Assembly: GCF_016031655.1 (NCBI RefSeq)
Contig: NZ_JACCHQ010000011.1
Coordinates: 124,001 to 188,000, forward strand
Reading direction: 5' to 3'
DNA length: 64,000 nucleotides
Origin: Bradyrhizobium glycinis
Lineage (GTDB): Bacteria; Pseudomonadota; Alphaproteobacteria; Rhizobiales; Xanthobacteraceae
Part shown: one piece after another, positions 45,837 through 56,682 of the stretch
How the letters are laid out: every line of letters starts with the position of its first letter
How positions within the stretch are numbered: position 1 is the first letter of the stretch
The notes under the pieces: model-generated
Database searches by the model: none
What the model was told of the DNA's origin: nothing
The model's input: only the letters and a program-made list of their open reading frames with translations
Program-made: the position numbers and the translations under genes

Positions 45837-46694
45837 TCATTTCACGGCGCCGGCAGTCAGGCCGCGGACGAAGTACTTGCCGCCGAGGAGGTAGATCAAC
45901 AGCGTGGGCAGCGCGGCGATGATCACCGCTGCGCTCTGCACGCCATGTTGCGGGATATCGGCGACCGCGGCGGACAGCGCGATAAGCGCCGCGGTGACGG
46001 GCTGCTGCTGGCCAGTGATGAACGTCACGCCATAGAGAAACTCGTTCCAGATATGGGTGAACTGCCAGATCACCGTGACGATCAGGATCGGCCCGGAGAG
46101 CGGCAGGATGATGCGCCAGAAGATGCGGAAGAAGCCCGCGCCGTCGATCCGCGCGGCCCTGATCAGTTCATGGGGAATGGCGACATAATAGCTGCGGCAG
46201 AACAGCGTGGTGAAGGAGAGCCCCTGGATGGTGTGAATCAGCACAAGGCCCGTGAGCGTGTTGATGAGGCCGACGTCCCGCAGCACGATGGTCCAAGGCA
46301 ACAGGCGCATCTGCTGGGGGAGAAACAGGCCGAGCGTCACGATGCCGTAGATCCAGTTGTCGCCGCGAAAGCGCCAGAGCGACACGGCGTAGCCGGCGAT
46401 TGCGCCGAGCAGGGTCGAGAAGATCGTGGCGGGAATCGTGACCAGCGCGGAGTTCAGCATGTAGGGCCGGATGCCGGCGCAGGTCTCGGCGACGCAGAAG
46501 CCGCTCCAGGCTGCCGCGTAATTGCTCCAGGCCAGATGCTGCGGCCAGCCGATCATCGATCCCTGCGCGATCTCCTCGTTGGTCCGGAGCGAGTTCAGCA
46601 CCACGACGACGAGCGGCGCGAGCCAGGCCGCGGCGATCAACGAAACGGCGAGATAGATCAAGATCCGGCTCGGTGCAAAGCTGCGATCAGGCAT
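45837..46694 (-). CDS. Sugar ABC transporter permease (MalG type)
   Basis: This 285-residue inner-membrane permease has six helices and the cytoplasmic EAA-loop (HELIRAARIDGAGFFRIFWR, counted as a region). I chose ATG 46694, which overlaps the upstream permease gene by 8 bases. An in-frame ATG at 46733 lies deeper inside the other gene. Confidence 0.94.
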   Translation of the reverse strand: MPDRSFAPSRILIYLAVSLIAAAWLAPLVVVVLNSLRTNEEIAQGSMIGWPQHLAWSNYAAAWSGFCVAETCAGIRPYMLNSALVTIPATIFSTLLGAIAGYAVSLWRFRGDNWIYGIVTLGLFLPQQMRLLPWTIVLRDVGLINTLTGLVLIHTIQGLSFTTLFCRSYYVAIPHELIRAARIDGAGFFRIFWRIILPLSGPILIVTVIWQFTHIWNEFLYGVTFITGQQQPVTAALIALSAAVADIPQHGVQSAAVIIAALPTLLIYLLGGKYFVRGLTAGAVK

Positions 46695-47610
46695 GCGCGG
46701 CCCGCCGTCGCTGGATGTATCGCCACGCCGCATAGGGCAGCAGCACGGCGAGAAGAATGAGCAACATCAGCACGGCCGCTGCCGCGCCGCGGCCGAGCAG
46801 GCTGCGCTGGAACATCAGGTCGTAGACGACGAGTGCCGGCAGCTGGGTCGCGATCCCCGGTCCGCCGTTGGTGAGCGCGCGGACGAGATCGAACGTCGAG
46901 ATCGCGAACTGCAACTGGATCACCACGACGGTGATGGTGATGGGCCACAGCGACGGCAGGATGATGCGCCGGTAGGTTCGGACCGGACCCGCGCCGTCGA
47001 TCTGCGCGGCCTTGATGATGTCGCTGTCGACGGAGCGAAGGCCGGCAAGGAACAGCGCCATGGCAAAGCCCGAGGATTGCCAGATCGCAGCGATGACAAT
47101 GGTCCAGATCGCCATGTCGCGGTCGATCAGCCAGTCGAACTTGAAGGTGGTCCAGCCGAGGTCGTGGACCAGCTTCTGGATTCCAAGGCCGGGATTGAGC
47201 AGCCAGCTCCAGACCGTGCCGGTGACGACGAACGACACCGCGAGGGGATAGAGGAAAATCGATCGCAGCACGTTCTCGCCGCGAATGCGCTGATCGAGCA
47301 GGATCGCAAGAATGAGGCCGGTCACCGCGCTCAGCAGCACGAAGGCGCTGCCGAACAGCAAGAGATTGTCGAAGGCGATCTGCCAGTTGCGTGAGGCCGC
47401 GACCGCGGAATAGTTGCGCAAGCCGACCCAGCCCGTAACGGGAACGAGCGTGGACGGTGTGAACGAGATCCAGATCGTCCAAAGCGAAAACGAGACGAGG
47501 TGCGCGGCAGAGAGCAGCAGCGGCACCCAGATCATCAGATATTCGGGCAGCCGGCGCACCCATTCAGGAAGCGCCGGCCGGCCCGGTCTCATCGTGGCGG
47601 CATTGCTCAA
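46687..47610 (-). CDS. Sugar ABC transporter permease (MalF type)
   Basis: This 307-residue permease has six or seven helices and the EAA-loop DIIKAAQIDGAGPVRTYRR. It pairs with the downstream MalG-type subunit. It overlaps the end of the binding-protein gene by four bases. Confidence 0.94.
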   Translation of the reverse strand: MSNAATMRPGRPALPEWVRRLPEYLMIWVPLLLSAAHLVSFSLWTIWISFTPSTLVPVTGWVGLRNYSAVAASRNWQIAFDNLLLFGSAFVLLSAVTGLILAILLDQRIRGENVLRSIFLYPLAVSFVVTGTVWSWLLNPGLGIQKLVHDLGWTTFKFDWLIDRDMAIWTIVIAAIWQSSGFAMALFLAGLRSVDSDIIKAAQIDGAGPVRTYRRIILPSLWPITITVVVIQLQFAISTFDLVRALTNGGPGIATQLPALVVYDLMFQRSLLGRGAAAAVLMLLILLAVLLPYAAWRYIQRRRAAHA

Positions 47611-48893
47611 CGCGCGCCCTCGACGGCCTCAGCGAGGCGCATGGCGGCCTGCTCCGGCTTGATCGTCTTGTTCTTCACATACTCGGTGATCACGTCGATC
47701 ATCGCGGCCGTCATGCCGTTTTCCTGCGCCATGTTGTGCGCCATGCTGAGGACGGCCTGATTGCTGGCGATGGCGTCCTTCAGGGCCTTTGCGGTCGTTC
47801 GTTGCCCCTCGGACCAGCCTTCGCCGGACAGATCGACATCGGTGCGCACCGGAATCGATCCCGTGATCTGCGAGTACATCGTCTGGATTGCCGGATCCAT
47901 GACGAGCTGGGCCATCAGCGTCTGGCCGGCTTGCAGGTCGGGCTCCTTGCGCTGCCAGAAGATGAAGGCGTCGGCGTTCAACAGGAAGACCGGCTTGCCG
48001 TTGTCGCTCGGGCCTGGCGCAATCATGAAGTCCTCGAGCTTGAAGCCGGCATTGCGCAAGACGCCCTGGGCCCAGCCGCCCATGATCATCATACCCATGT
48101 CGCCGTCGATGAAGCGCTTCAGGTTGGTCGAGAAATGCTGGGCGCCGACGTTGGGGTCCATCCAGTCGGCGATCTTGCGCACCTGGACGAACGCGGCCTT
48201 GATCTCGGGGCCCTCGAGGGCCTTCTTCTCCAGATTCATGATGGCCGCGCGATAGGCGAGGGGACTGATGCCCGCGAGAGCCGCCTCGAATTTCTGTCCG
48301 TCGTCCGGGCGGGTGCCGCCGTTGGCAATAGGGAAGGCGACGCCGCCCGTCTTCATCCTTTCGGCGAGGTCGTTGAAGTCGGCCCAGGTGACGGGGACCT
48401 TGTCCGCCTTGGCCTTGTCCATCGCGCGCTTCGACAGGAACAGCATGTTGGTGCTGTAGATCTGCAGCGGTAGCGCAATCCATTTGCCGCCAGGCTTGTG
48501 CAGTTTTGCAAGGTCGGGCGCGACGACCTTCTCGTAGCCGGCGGCCGCGACGAGCGCGTCGAGATTGACGGTCGGGGCAATCTTCGACCAGGCCGCAATC
48601 TCGGGACCTTTGAGCTGCGAGCAGGCAGGCGGGTCACCGGCCATGATCTGCGCGCGCAACTTGTTCATCATCTCGGTGGTGAAGCCGGGGACGGGCGAGT
48701 GCTGCCAGACACCGCCTTTCTCCTCGAATTTCTTGCCGAGCGCCGTGATGGCGGCCCCATCGCTGCCCGCCGACCATTGCGAGATCGCGGTCAGTCGCGG
48801 CTTGGCCGCGCCTTGCGCGCGGGCAAGGTGCGGAAATGCGAGCGCGGCAGCGGATCCAGCGAGCAGACGACGCCTTGTTGTTGTGATCGGCAT
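47607..48893 (-). CDS. Sugar ABC transporter binding protein (CUT1, extracellular solute-binding family 1)
   Basis: This 428-residue protein has a twin-arginine type signal (TTTRRRLLAGSAAALAFPHLARAQ), cut after about residue 27. The body has family-1 features such as DGDMGMMIMGGWAQG and PVTWADFNDLAERM. GGGAGGAAC precedes ATG 48893. The ROK gene lies 59 bases upstream in the same direction and probably controls this operon. The sugar is unknown. Confidence 0.94.
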   Translation of the reverse strand: MPITTTRRRLLAGSAAALAFPHLARAQGAAKPRLTAISQWSAGSDGAAITALGKKFEEKGGVWQHSPVPGFTTEMMNKLRAQIMAGDPPACSQLKGPEIAAWSKIAPTVNLDALVAAAGYEKVVAPDLAKLHKPGGKWIALPLQIYSTNMLFLSKRAMDKAKADKVPVTWADFNDLAERMKTGGVAFPIANGGTRPDDGQKFEAALAGISPLAYRAAIMNLEKKALEGPEIKAAFVQVRKIADWMDPNVGAQHFSTNLKRFIDGDMGMMIMGGWAQGVLRNAGFKLEDFMIAPGPSDNGKPVFLLNADAFIFWQRKEPDLQAGQTLMAQLVMDPAIQTMYSQITGSIPVRTDVDLSGEGWSEGQRTTAKALKDAIASNQAVLSMAHNMAQENGMTAAMIDVITEYVKNKTIKPEQAAMRLAEAVEGAR

Positions 48894-48952
48894 GGCAGTT
48901 CCTCCCGGTGTGAAAACTTTCGCCCTTGCGGGCTATTCAGGCTCAGCGCATG

Positions 48953-50125
48953 TCAGGCCGCCTCCGTCGATGCCGCCGGCATGCCGCCGCGGCTGGCGAG
49001 ACAAAACGCGGCGAATGCGAGCGCAGCCTGCGGATCGTTGCCCGTCGACGGCGGCACGAAGGCGAGCGAGACCTGCGCCAATTCGCGTCCGCCCAGCAGG
49101 CAGGCGTCGATCCCGTCGACCAGTGCTTTTCGATCCTCTTCCGCTAGAAGCGACGGCCAGCCGCTGATCGCAACGCCGCCGCATGGCTTGACGTTCAGCG
49201 TGTTGCCGATCGCAAGGCCGAGCCGGAACAGCCGTCGGCGCAATTCCTGCCGCACGCGCGACGAGATCGGGACCGTGTTCACCCATTCGTTGCCGAGCTG
49301 GAGCAGCTCGGTTTCGGAAACGCCGAGAAGCTCGGCCAGCGCGGGAATCGACGCATAGGCCTCGACGCAGCCGTTATGTCCGCAGCGGCAGCGCGGTCCG
49401 TCAGGCCCGAACACCATGTGGCCGAGCTCGATCGGCTGCAGGGCATCGGCCTCGGCCGGATCGTCCATCCAGGCGCCGGCGACGCCGTGGCTGACGAGCA
49501 CGAACAGATGCGTGTCGTTGAACGGATAGTTTTCCGTGCGGCAGCAGTGAAAGGTGGCATGCGCGACGACTGAATTGGTGAATTCGAGCGGCACGCCCGC
49601 GAACATCTCGCCGAACATGTCGCTGACGCGAGCGAGGTCGCAGGGAATGATCGGGTTGGCCGATATGCTGAGCCGACCGAGGCCAGGAATCGAGACGCCG
49701 ATCTGGGAGAGGGTGATCCGGCGCCGCCGCGTCCAGTCGCGCAGCAACGTCATCGCTTCGCGAAACGCCCGGCCGACGGTCTCGGCGTTCGGCGTCTTCG
49801 GCAGCGGCACGCGCTCGGTGTAGTGCAGCTCGCCCGACAGGCCGCCGACACCGACGCTGAGCCGCTGCGCCGTCAGCTCGAAGGCTGCCAGCGCCACCGC
49901 GCCGTCGAGCGACACGAGGCCGGTCGGGCCGCCGACGTAAGGGGCAGGGCGGCGCACTTCCTCGATCAGGCCTTCCGCCTTCAGGTCGAGCAGGATGCGC
50001 GACAGGCTCGCTTCCGACAGGCGCACGGCCTTGGCCAAAGGCGGACGAAACGAACCGCCCGACTGAAGCAGATGAGTCAAAATGGCAGCCCGCGTCTGCC
50101 GCCGACTTCTCGGCTGCTCCGGCAT
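48953..50125 (-). CDS. ROK-family transcriptional repressor
   Basis: This 390-residue regulator has an N-terminal winged HTH (RSRRQTRAAILTHLLQSGG, LSEASLSRILLDLKAEGLI) and a ROK sugar-kinase-like domain with the zinc motif CRCGHNGCVEAYAS. I chose ATG 50125: AGGG stands six bases ahead. In-frame ATGs at 50131 and 50143 are alternatives; the last is inside the palindrome. It probably senses the sugar imported by the operon downstream. Confidence 0.88.
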   Translation of the reverse strand: MPEQPRSRRQTRAAILTHLLQSGGSFRPPLAKAVRLSEASLSRILLDLKAEGLIEEVRRPAPYVGGPTGLVSLDGAVALAAFELTAQRLSVGVGGLSGELHYTERVPLPKTPNAETVGRAFREAMTLLRDWTRRRRITLSQIGVSIPGLGRLSISANPIIPCDLARVSDMFGEMFAGVPLEFTNSVVAHATFHCCRTENYPFNDTHLFVLVSHGVAGAWMDDPAEADALQPIELGHMVFGPDGPRCRCGHNGCVEAYASIPALAELLGVSETELLQLGNEWVNTVPISSRVRQELRRRLFRLGLAIGNTLNVKPCGGVAISGWPSLLAEEDRKALVDGIDACLLGGRELAQVSLAFVPPSTGNDPQAALAFAAFCLASRGGMPAASTEAA

Positions 50126-50140
50126 TTCCATCCCTGTCGT

Positions 50141-50163
50141 CATTCTTACTTAGTGTAAGAATG
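50141..50163. promoter_or_regulatory. ROK-operator candidate palindrome
   Basis: CATTCTTAC-TTAGT-GTAAGAATG has 9-base perfect arms. It lies 16 bases upstream of the chosen ROK start, where binding would block transcription of the ROK gene and, by read-through, the sugar operon. Confidence 0.65.
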
Positions 50164-50263
50164 CGCGCGGAGCCTTCTGGCTGTCAAGCGTTCGGCCGGG
50201 CCACGCATCGACTTGTTGTTGTGCGCGGCAGCATGGATCGGTCGTGCAATCGGTCTCACAAAC

Positions 50264-50298
50264 GAAAACGGCGCCATCGCAAGAGGGCGCCGTTTCGA
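50264..50298 (-). terminator. Rho-independent terminator of gltA
   Basis: GAAACGGCGCC pairs with GGCGCCGTTTC, with about nine loop bases, and TTTTCGTTTG follows on the minus strand. It lies about 20-50 bases past the gltA stop. Confidence 0.75.
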
Positions 50299-50316
50299 AA
50301 GTCGTGATGATGATTG

Positions 50317-51618
50317 TCAGCGCTTGTCGATCGGCACGTAGTCCCGCTTGGCGACGCCGGTGTAGAGCTGGCGCGGGCGGCCGATCTTCTGCTGGGGATC
50401 CTCGATCATCTCGCTCCACTGGCTGATCCAGCCGACGGTGCGGGCGACCGCGAACAACACGGTGAACATCGAGACCGGGAAGCCCATCGCCTTCAGCGTG
50501 ATGCCCGAATAGAAGTCGACGTTCGGGTAGAGCTTGCGGTCGATGAAGTACTGGTCGCTGAGTGCGATCTTCTCGAGCTCCATCGCCACCTTCAGCATCG
50601 GATCGTCGCCATGGCCGGTCTCCTTCAGCACGGCATGACACATCTTCTGCATGATCTTGGCGCGAGGATCGTAGTTCTTGTAGACCCGGTGGCCGAAGCC
50701 CATCAGGCGGACTTCGGAGTTCTTGTCCTTCACCTTGGCGATGAACTCGGGGATCTTGTCGACCGTGCCGATCTGATAGAGCATGTTCAGCGCGGCCTCG
50801 TTGGCGCCGCCATGGGCCGGGCCCCAGAGACAGGCGATGCCGGCCGCGATGCAGGCGAACGGGTTGGCGCCCGAGGAGCCGGCGATGCGCACCGTCGAGG
50901 TCGAGGCGTTCTGCTCGTGATCGGCGTGCAGGATGAAGATCTTCTCCAGCGCGTCGGCGAGCACCGGGCTGACCTTGTAGTCCTCGCAGGGCACCGCGAA
51001 GCACATGTTCAGGAAGTTCTCGGCAAAGCCGAGCGAGTTCTTCGGATAAATGAAGGGCTGGCCGACAGTGTACTTGTAGGCCATTGCCGCGAGCGTCGGG
51101 ATCTTCGCGATCATGCGCATGGAGGCGATCATGCGCTGCTTCGGATCGTTGATGTCGGTGGAGTCGTGATAGAACGCGGCGAGCGCGCCGACGGCCGCAA
51201 CCATGATCGCCATCGGATGGGCGTCGCGGCGGAAGCCCTGGAAGAAGCGGGCCATCTGCTCGTGCACCATCGTGTGATGGGTCACGCGGTAGTCGAAATC
51301 CTTCTTCTGCGCGGCGGTCGGCAGGTTCCCATAGAGCAGCAGGTAGCAGGTCTCCAGGAAGTCGCCGTGCTCGGCGAGCTGCTCGATCGGGTAGCCGCGG
51401 TATTCCAGCACGCCCGCGTCGCCGTCGATATAGGTGATCTTGGACTGGCAGCTCGCGGTCGAGGTGAAGCCCGGATCGTAGGTGAACAGGCCGGACTGGC
51501 CGTAGAGCTTGCCGATATCGATGACGTCAGGCCCGACGCTGCCGCTGAGGATCGGGAGATCGAAATTCTTGTTTCCGACCGTCAGCGTCGCGGTCTTTGG
51601 GCTTGGTTTTGCGTCCAT
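50317..51618 (-). CDS. gltA: Citrate synthase
   Basis: This 433-residue hexameric-type citrate synthase makes citrate from oxaloacetate and acetyl-CoA. The active-site segments HADHEQNAST, WGPAHGGANEAAL (catalytic His) and GFGHRVYKNYDPRA, and the Asp-containing NVDFYSG motif, are all present. It lies 144 bases after gltX on the same strand and ends at a clear terminator. Confidence 0.98.
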   Translation of the reverse strand: MDAKPSPKTATLTVGNKNFDLPILSGSVGPDVIDIGKLYGQSGLFTYDPGFTSTASCQSKITYIDGDAGVLEYRGYPIEQLAEHGDFLETCYLLLYGNLPTAAQKKDFDYRVTHHTMVHEQMARFFQGFRRDAHPMAIMVAAVGALAAFYHDSTDINDPKQRMIASMRMIAKIPTLAAMAYKYTVGQPFIYPKNSLGFAENFLNMCFAVPCEDYKVSPVLADALEKIFILHADHEQNASTSTVRIAGSSGANPFACIAAGIACLWGPAHGGANEAALNMLYQIGTVDKIPEFIAKVKDKNSEVRLMGFGHRVYKNYDPRAKIMQKMCHAVLKETGHGDDPMLKVAMELEKIALSDQYFIDRKLYPNVDFYSGITLKAMGFPVSMFTVLFAVARTVGWISQWSEMIEDPQQKIGRPRQLYTGVAKRDYVPIDKR

Positions 51619-51762
51619 CAGAGGTCCCCGATGTGTGGTGAAACGGGCCGGAGCCGGAGGCCCCCAGGGAGACCATGGGAGCAGGCCGGATGTTCCAGAA
51701 TGTGGGGGAGATGGGTATATTATTGCTATGTGCGCTGCAAGATCGCCGCACGCATGGTCGAC

Positions 51763-53190
51763 TTACGTCGTAGACTGATCCATGAGCCGGCCAAGGCTTT
51801 CCTGGCGCCCCAGAACGTCCAAAACCTCAAATATACCAGGGGACGTCGTCCGTCCGGTGAGCGCCGCCCGAAGCGGCTGGGCGACCGCGCCGAGCTTGAG
51901 ACTATTTTCCTCGGCAAAGGCGCGCAGCGCCGCTTCCGTGGTGGCGCCGCTCCACGTCTCGACATTCTCCAGCGCGGAATGAAGCTGGCCGATCAGCTTG
52001 CGGTTCTCGGGCGTCAGCAGCGCCTGCGCCTTGGGATCGAGCGCCAGCGGCCGGTCGGCGAAGATGAAGTGGGCGCCGTCGATCAGCTCGATCAACGTCT
52101 TGGCGCGCTCCTTGAGGGCCGGCATGGCCTTGAGCAGCTGCGCGCGCGTGGTGTCGTTTAACTTGGCCTTAATCTCGTCGCGGCTCGGCACGATGTGGTC
52201 GAGTACGTCCACGAACATCCTCACGAGCGATTGATCGTCGGTGTGACGGATGTAATGGCCGTTGAGGTTTTCCAGCTTGGCAAAATCGAAGCGGGCGGCG
52301 GCACGGCCGACGCCGGCGAGATCGAACGCTTCGATCATCTCCTCGGTCGAGAAAATCTCCTGGTCGCCGTGGCTCCAGCCGAGCCGGACGAGGTAGTTGC
52401 GCAGCGCAGCCGGTAGGTAGCCCATGGCGCGGTAAGCATCGACGCCAAGCGCGCCGTGCCGCTTGGACAATTTCGAGCCGTCCGGGCCATGGATCAGCGG
52501 GATGTGGGACATGCTCGGCAGCGCCCACCCCATCGCATCGTAGATCTGCTTCTGGCGCGCGGCGTTGATCAGGTGGTCGTCGCCGCGGATCACGTGGGTG
52601 ACGCCCATGTCGTGGTCGTCGACGACAACCGCGAGCATGTAGGTCGGGTTGCCGTCGCCGCGCAGCAGGACGAGATCGTCGAGGTTCTCGTTCTGCCAGA
52701 CCACGCGGCCCTGGACCTGGTCCTCGATCACGGTCTCGCCGGTCTGCGGCGCGCGCAGGCGGATGGTGGGCTTGACGTCGCCCGGAGCCGTCGCCGGGTC
52801 GCGGTCGCGCCACATGCCGTCATAGAGGCGGGTGCGCCCCTCGCTGCGCGCCTTCTCGCGCATGGCGGCGAGCTCCTCGGCGGTGGCGTAGCAACGGTAG
52901 GCCTTGCCGTCGGCCAGCAGCTGCTCGGCGACCTCGCGGTGGCGGGCGGCGCGGGCGAACTGGTAGATGACCTCGCCGTCCCAGCCGAGCTCCAGCCACT
53001 TCAGCCCGTCGAGAATGGCGCCGATCGCGGCTTCCGTGGAGCGTTCCCGGTCGGTGTCCTCGATCCGCAGCAGCATCTTGCCGCCGTGCTTCTTGGCATA
53101 GAGCCAGTTGAACAGCGCCGTGCGGGCGCCCCCGATATGGAGGAAGCCGGTCGGCGAGGGAGCGAAGCGCGTGACGACGGAATCGGACAT
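51763..53190 (-). CDS. gltX: Glutamyl-tRNA synthetase
   Basis: This 475-residue class I enzyme has the HIGH-type motif PSPTGFLHIGG (residues 11-21), and LSKRH (241-245) as the KMSKS loop. It is divergent from glnS, with 155 bases between the starts. Alphaproteobacteria often carry two GluRS paralogues; this one is the usual long form, and whether it also charges tRNA-Gln cannot be told. Confidence 0.97.
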   Translation of the reverse strand: MSDSVVTRFAPSPTGFLHIGGARTALFNWLYAKKHGGKMLLRIEDTDRERSTEAAIGAILDGLKWLELGWDGEVIYQFARAARHREVAEQLLADGKAYRCYATAEELAAMREKARSEGRTRLYDGMWRDRDPATAPGDVKPTIRLRAPQTGETVIEDQVQGRVVWQNENLDDLVLLRGDGNPTYMLAVVVDDHDMGVTHVIRGDDHLINAARQKQIYDAMGWALPSMSHIPLIHGPDGSKLSKRHGALGVDAYRAMGYLPAALRNYLVRLGWSHGDQEIFSTEEMIEAFDLAGVGRAAARFDFAKLENLNGHYIRHTDDQSLVRMFVDVLDHIVPSRDEIKAKLNDTTRAQLLKAMPALKERAKTLIELIDGAHFIFADRPLALDPKAQALLTPENRKLIGQLHSALENVETWSGATTEAALRAFAEENSLKLGAVAQPLRAALTGRTTSPGIFEVLDVLGRQESLGRLMDQSTT

Positions 53191-53345
53191 TCTTGGCAGG
53201 GCCTATGCATTGGAGGCGGTGGTGTATAGCAGGAACGGGACATAACTAAAGGGCGACGGCGGACCTGACAGGCCTTGCTTAAGCTCTTGGCGCGGCCACG
53301 CGAATTTGGCAGAAGAACCGCTGATTTCCCTACAGGATTTTCGTA

Positions 53346-55022
<1,677 letters not shown>

Positions 55023-55030
55023 GCTAGAAC

Positions 55031-55417
55031 ATGGGCAACGAAGCCGACGCCATCGTTTCCGCCATCATCGCGAAATGGTGCGCCGGCTTCGCGACGCTCG
55101 ATGCGGCTGCGCTGTCCTCGCTCTATGCGAGGAACGCGTTCTTCTTCGGCTCCAACCCGAAGCTCTATCGCGGCAGGGACGGCGTCGCCGAGTACTTCAA
55201 TGGCCTGCCACGCTGGCGCAGGCCGAGCGCGACCTTCTCGGAGGTGCACGCCGCGCAGGCCGGCCCTGACCTGATCAACATGGCCGCGACCATCACGTTC
55301 GATCTCGCCGGCGAGCGGGACGATCTCGTCGTGAAGATGAGCTGGGTCATCATCCGCGAGGACGACGACTGGAAGATCGTCAATCACCATGCTTCGGCCA
55401 AGGCGCCGCTGATCTAG
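55031..55417 (+). CDS. SnoaL/SgcJ-like NTF2-fold protein
   Basis: This 128-residue protein has the NTF2-like pattern of the SgcJ/EcaC group: IIAKWCAGFATLDAAALSSLYA, a central RGRDGVAEYFNGL, and the last strand VIIREDDDWKIVNHHAS. It starts eight bases after glnS and is probably co-transcribed. Its role is unknown; the family includes both small enzymes and binding proteins. Confidence 0.75.
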   Translation: MGNEADAIVSAIIAKWCAGFATLDAAALSSLYARNAFFFGSNPKLYRGRDGVAEYFNGLPRWRRPSATFSEVHAAQAGPDLINMAATITFDLAGERDDLVVKMSWVIIREDDDWKIVNHHASAKAPLI

Positions 55418-55421
55418 CGCC

Positions 55422-55443
55422 GGATGCGTACTTCATCGCATCC
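55422..55443. terminator. Stem-loop between convergent genes
   Basis: GGATGCG / CGCATCC form a 7-bp stem with an 8-base loop in the 40-base gap between the SnoaL-like gene and the minus-strand DUF355 gene. No T run is seen, so termination is only probable. Confidence 0.4.
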
Positions 55444-55457
55444 ACTTCACCCGGTCG

Positions 55458-55943
55458 CTACAGCTTGTACCCGATCTTCCTCAGGAGGTCCTTCCGCCAC
55501 GCAATGTCGGCGTCGGTCTCGATACCCAGCGGTGAGGCGCCATCCACTATGCCGAGCACGCCACGGCCGAGCTCGGTTTGCGCGACGATCACCTGCGTGG
55601 CGTTGGCCGTCGCGCAGTAGATGCGGCAGACCTCCGGCACAGAGCGCACGGCAGCCAGGACGTTGACCGGAAAGAAGCCGTCGCCCAGGAAGATCAGAAA
55701 AGTGTGGCCGGCGCCGATGGCCAATGCGTTGTTGCGGGCGTGGGTGAGGGCCGCTTCGTCATTGCCCGACCAGCGCACCAGCCGCTTGCCGGAGGCTTCG
55801 CAGAAGGCGAGCCCGAAGCGGATGCCCGGAACCGTGCCAACGAGCGCCTCGTGGAGGTCTTCCACGGTCTTGATGAAATGCGACTGACCGAAGATGAAGT
55901 TGGCCGCGTCCGGCTTGACGATGGGTACGACGGTGAGTTCCAT
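55458..55943 (-). CDS. DUF355/adenosine-specific kinase family protein
   Basis: This 161-residue protein matches the adenosine-specific kinase (DUF355) family along its length: ANFIFGQSHFIKTVEDLHEAL, GIRFGLAFCEASGKRLVRWSGND, GHTFLIFLGDGFFPVNVL, VCRIYCATANATQVIVAQTE and GRGVLGIVDGASPLGIE. The family name comes from archaeal work; the true substrate in bacteria is not established. GGAGGAG precedes ATG 55943. It follows the TrpF-like gene by 37 bases on the same strand. Confidence 0.82.
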   Translation of the reverse strand: MELTVVPIVKPDAANFIFGQSHFIKTVEDLHEALVGTVPGIRFGLAFCEASGKRLVRWSGNDEAALTHARNNALAIGAGHTFLIFLGDGFFPVNVLAAVRSVPEVCRIYCATANATQVIVAQTELGRGVLGIVDGASPLGIETDADIAWRKDLLRKIGYKL

Positions 55944-55980
55944 GGCCGCGCTCCTCCAGGAGAGGGCTACACGATTCATG

Positions 55981-56661
55981 TTAGGCCGACGGAAAGCGAT
56001 TGTCAGCCGCCGCCCGAGCCGCTTCGTGGAACCGGCGGACTCGCTCCAGGTCCTTGTCGTGCGAACCGTCCTGATCCGTCTTCGTCTTGGAGTCGACGCC
56101 CGCTGGGCGGACAGCTTGGATCGCTCCTGCGACGTTGTCCGGTCCGAGGCCGCCTGCGAGGACGACCGGAATACGGACAACGTCCACGATGCGGCGACTG
56201 ATATTCCAATCATGCGTCACGCCGAGCGCGCCGATCTGCTTGTCGGTGGACCGATAACTGTCGAGCAGCAGAAAGTCTGCAATGCCAACGTAGCTCTCGG
56301 CAATCGCGACGCTTTCCTCGGAGAACACTGGTATGCTTCTCATCACGACGATCCCCGGCAACATGCGTTTGAGCGAAGCAACATCTTGCGGGGAAAGCAG
56401 TTCGGCGCTGGCTCCCAAATGGACGATTGCGGGGTTGAGCTCGCGCGCCCAAGACGCAATCAAGGAAAGATCCCGGGTCAGAAACAGTGCCGAGAATTTC
56501 GATGGCGGTACAATTGCCGCGCCGATCTTGGAAGCCGTCGAGATCGGCAGTTCGCGCGGAAATTGGCCGTCTCCGACGAGCACGCCGATATGATCGACGC
56601 CAATGGCCGAAAGTGCTGACGCCTCTTCGGGGGTGGAGATTTCATAGATCTGGGTCAACAT
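55981..56661 (-). CDS. Phosphoribosylanthranilate isomerase-like (TrpF-fold) protein lacking the catalytic Cys
   Basis: This 226-residue TIM-barrel protein resembles TrpF: STPEEASALSAIGVDHIGVL, LLSPQDVASL, the Asp134 segment FLLLDSYRS, GALGVTHDWNISRRI, and the phosphate-binding VVLAGGLGPDNVAGAIQAVRPAGVD. The N-terminal KICGIT of TrpF, carrying the general base cysteine, is here QIYEIS, so Tyr6-Glu7 replaces Cys-Gly. It is therefore unlikely to be the tryptophan pathway enzyme. No other trp gene is near; the neighbours are a DUF355 kinase and a metallo-beta-lactamase protein. Confidence 0.75.
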   Translation of the reverse strand: MLTQIYEISTPEEASALSAIGVDHIGVLVGDGQFPRELPISTASKIGAAIVPPSKFSALFLTRDLSLIASWARELNPAIVHLGASAELLSPQDVASLKRMLPGIVVMRSIPVFSEESVAIAESYVGIADFLLLDSYRSTDKQIGALGVTHDWNISRRIVDVVRIPVVLAGGLGPDNVAGAIQAVRPAGVDSKTKTDQDGSHDKDLERVRRFHEAARAAADNRFPSA

Positions 56662-56682
56662 CGGGCGTCACCTCTCCGAGTC

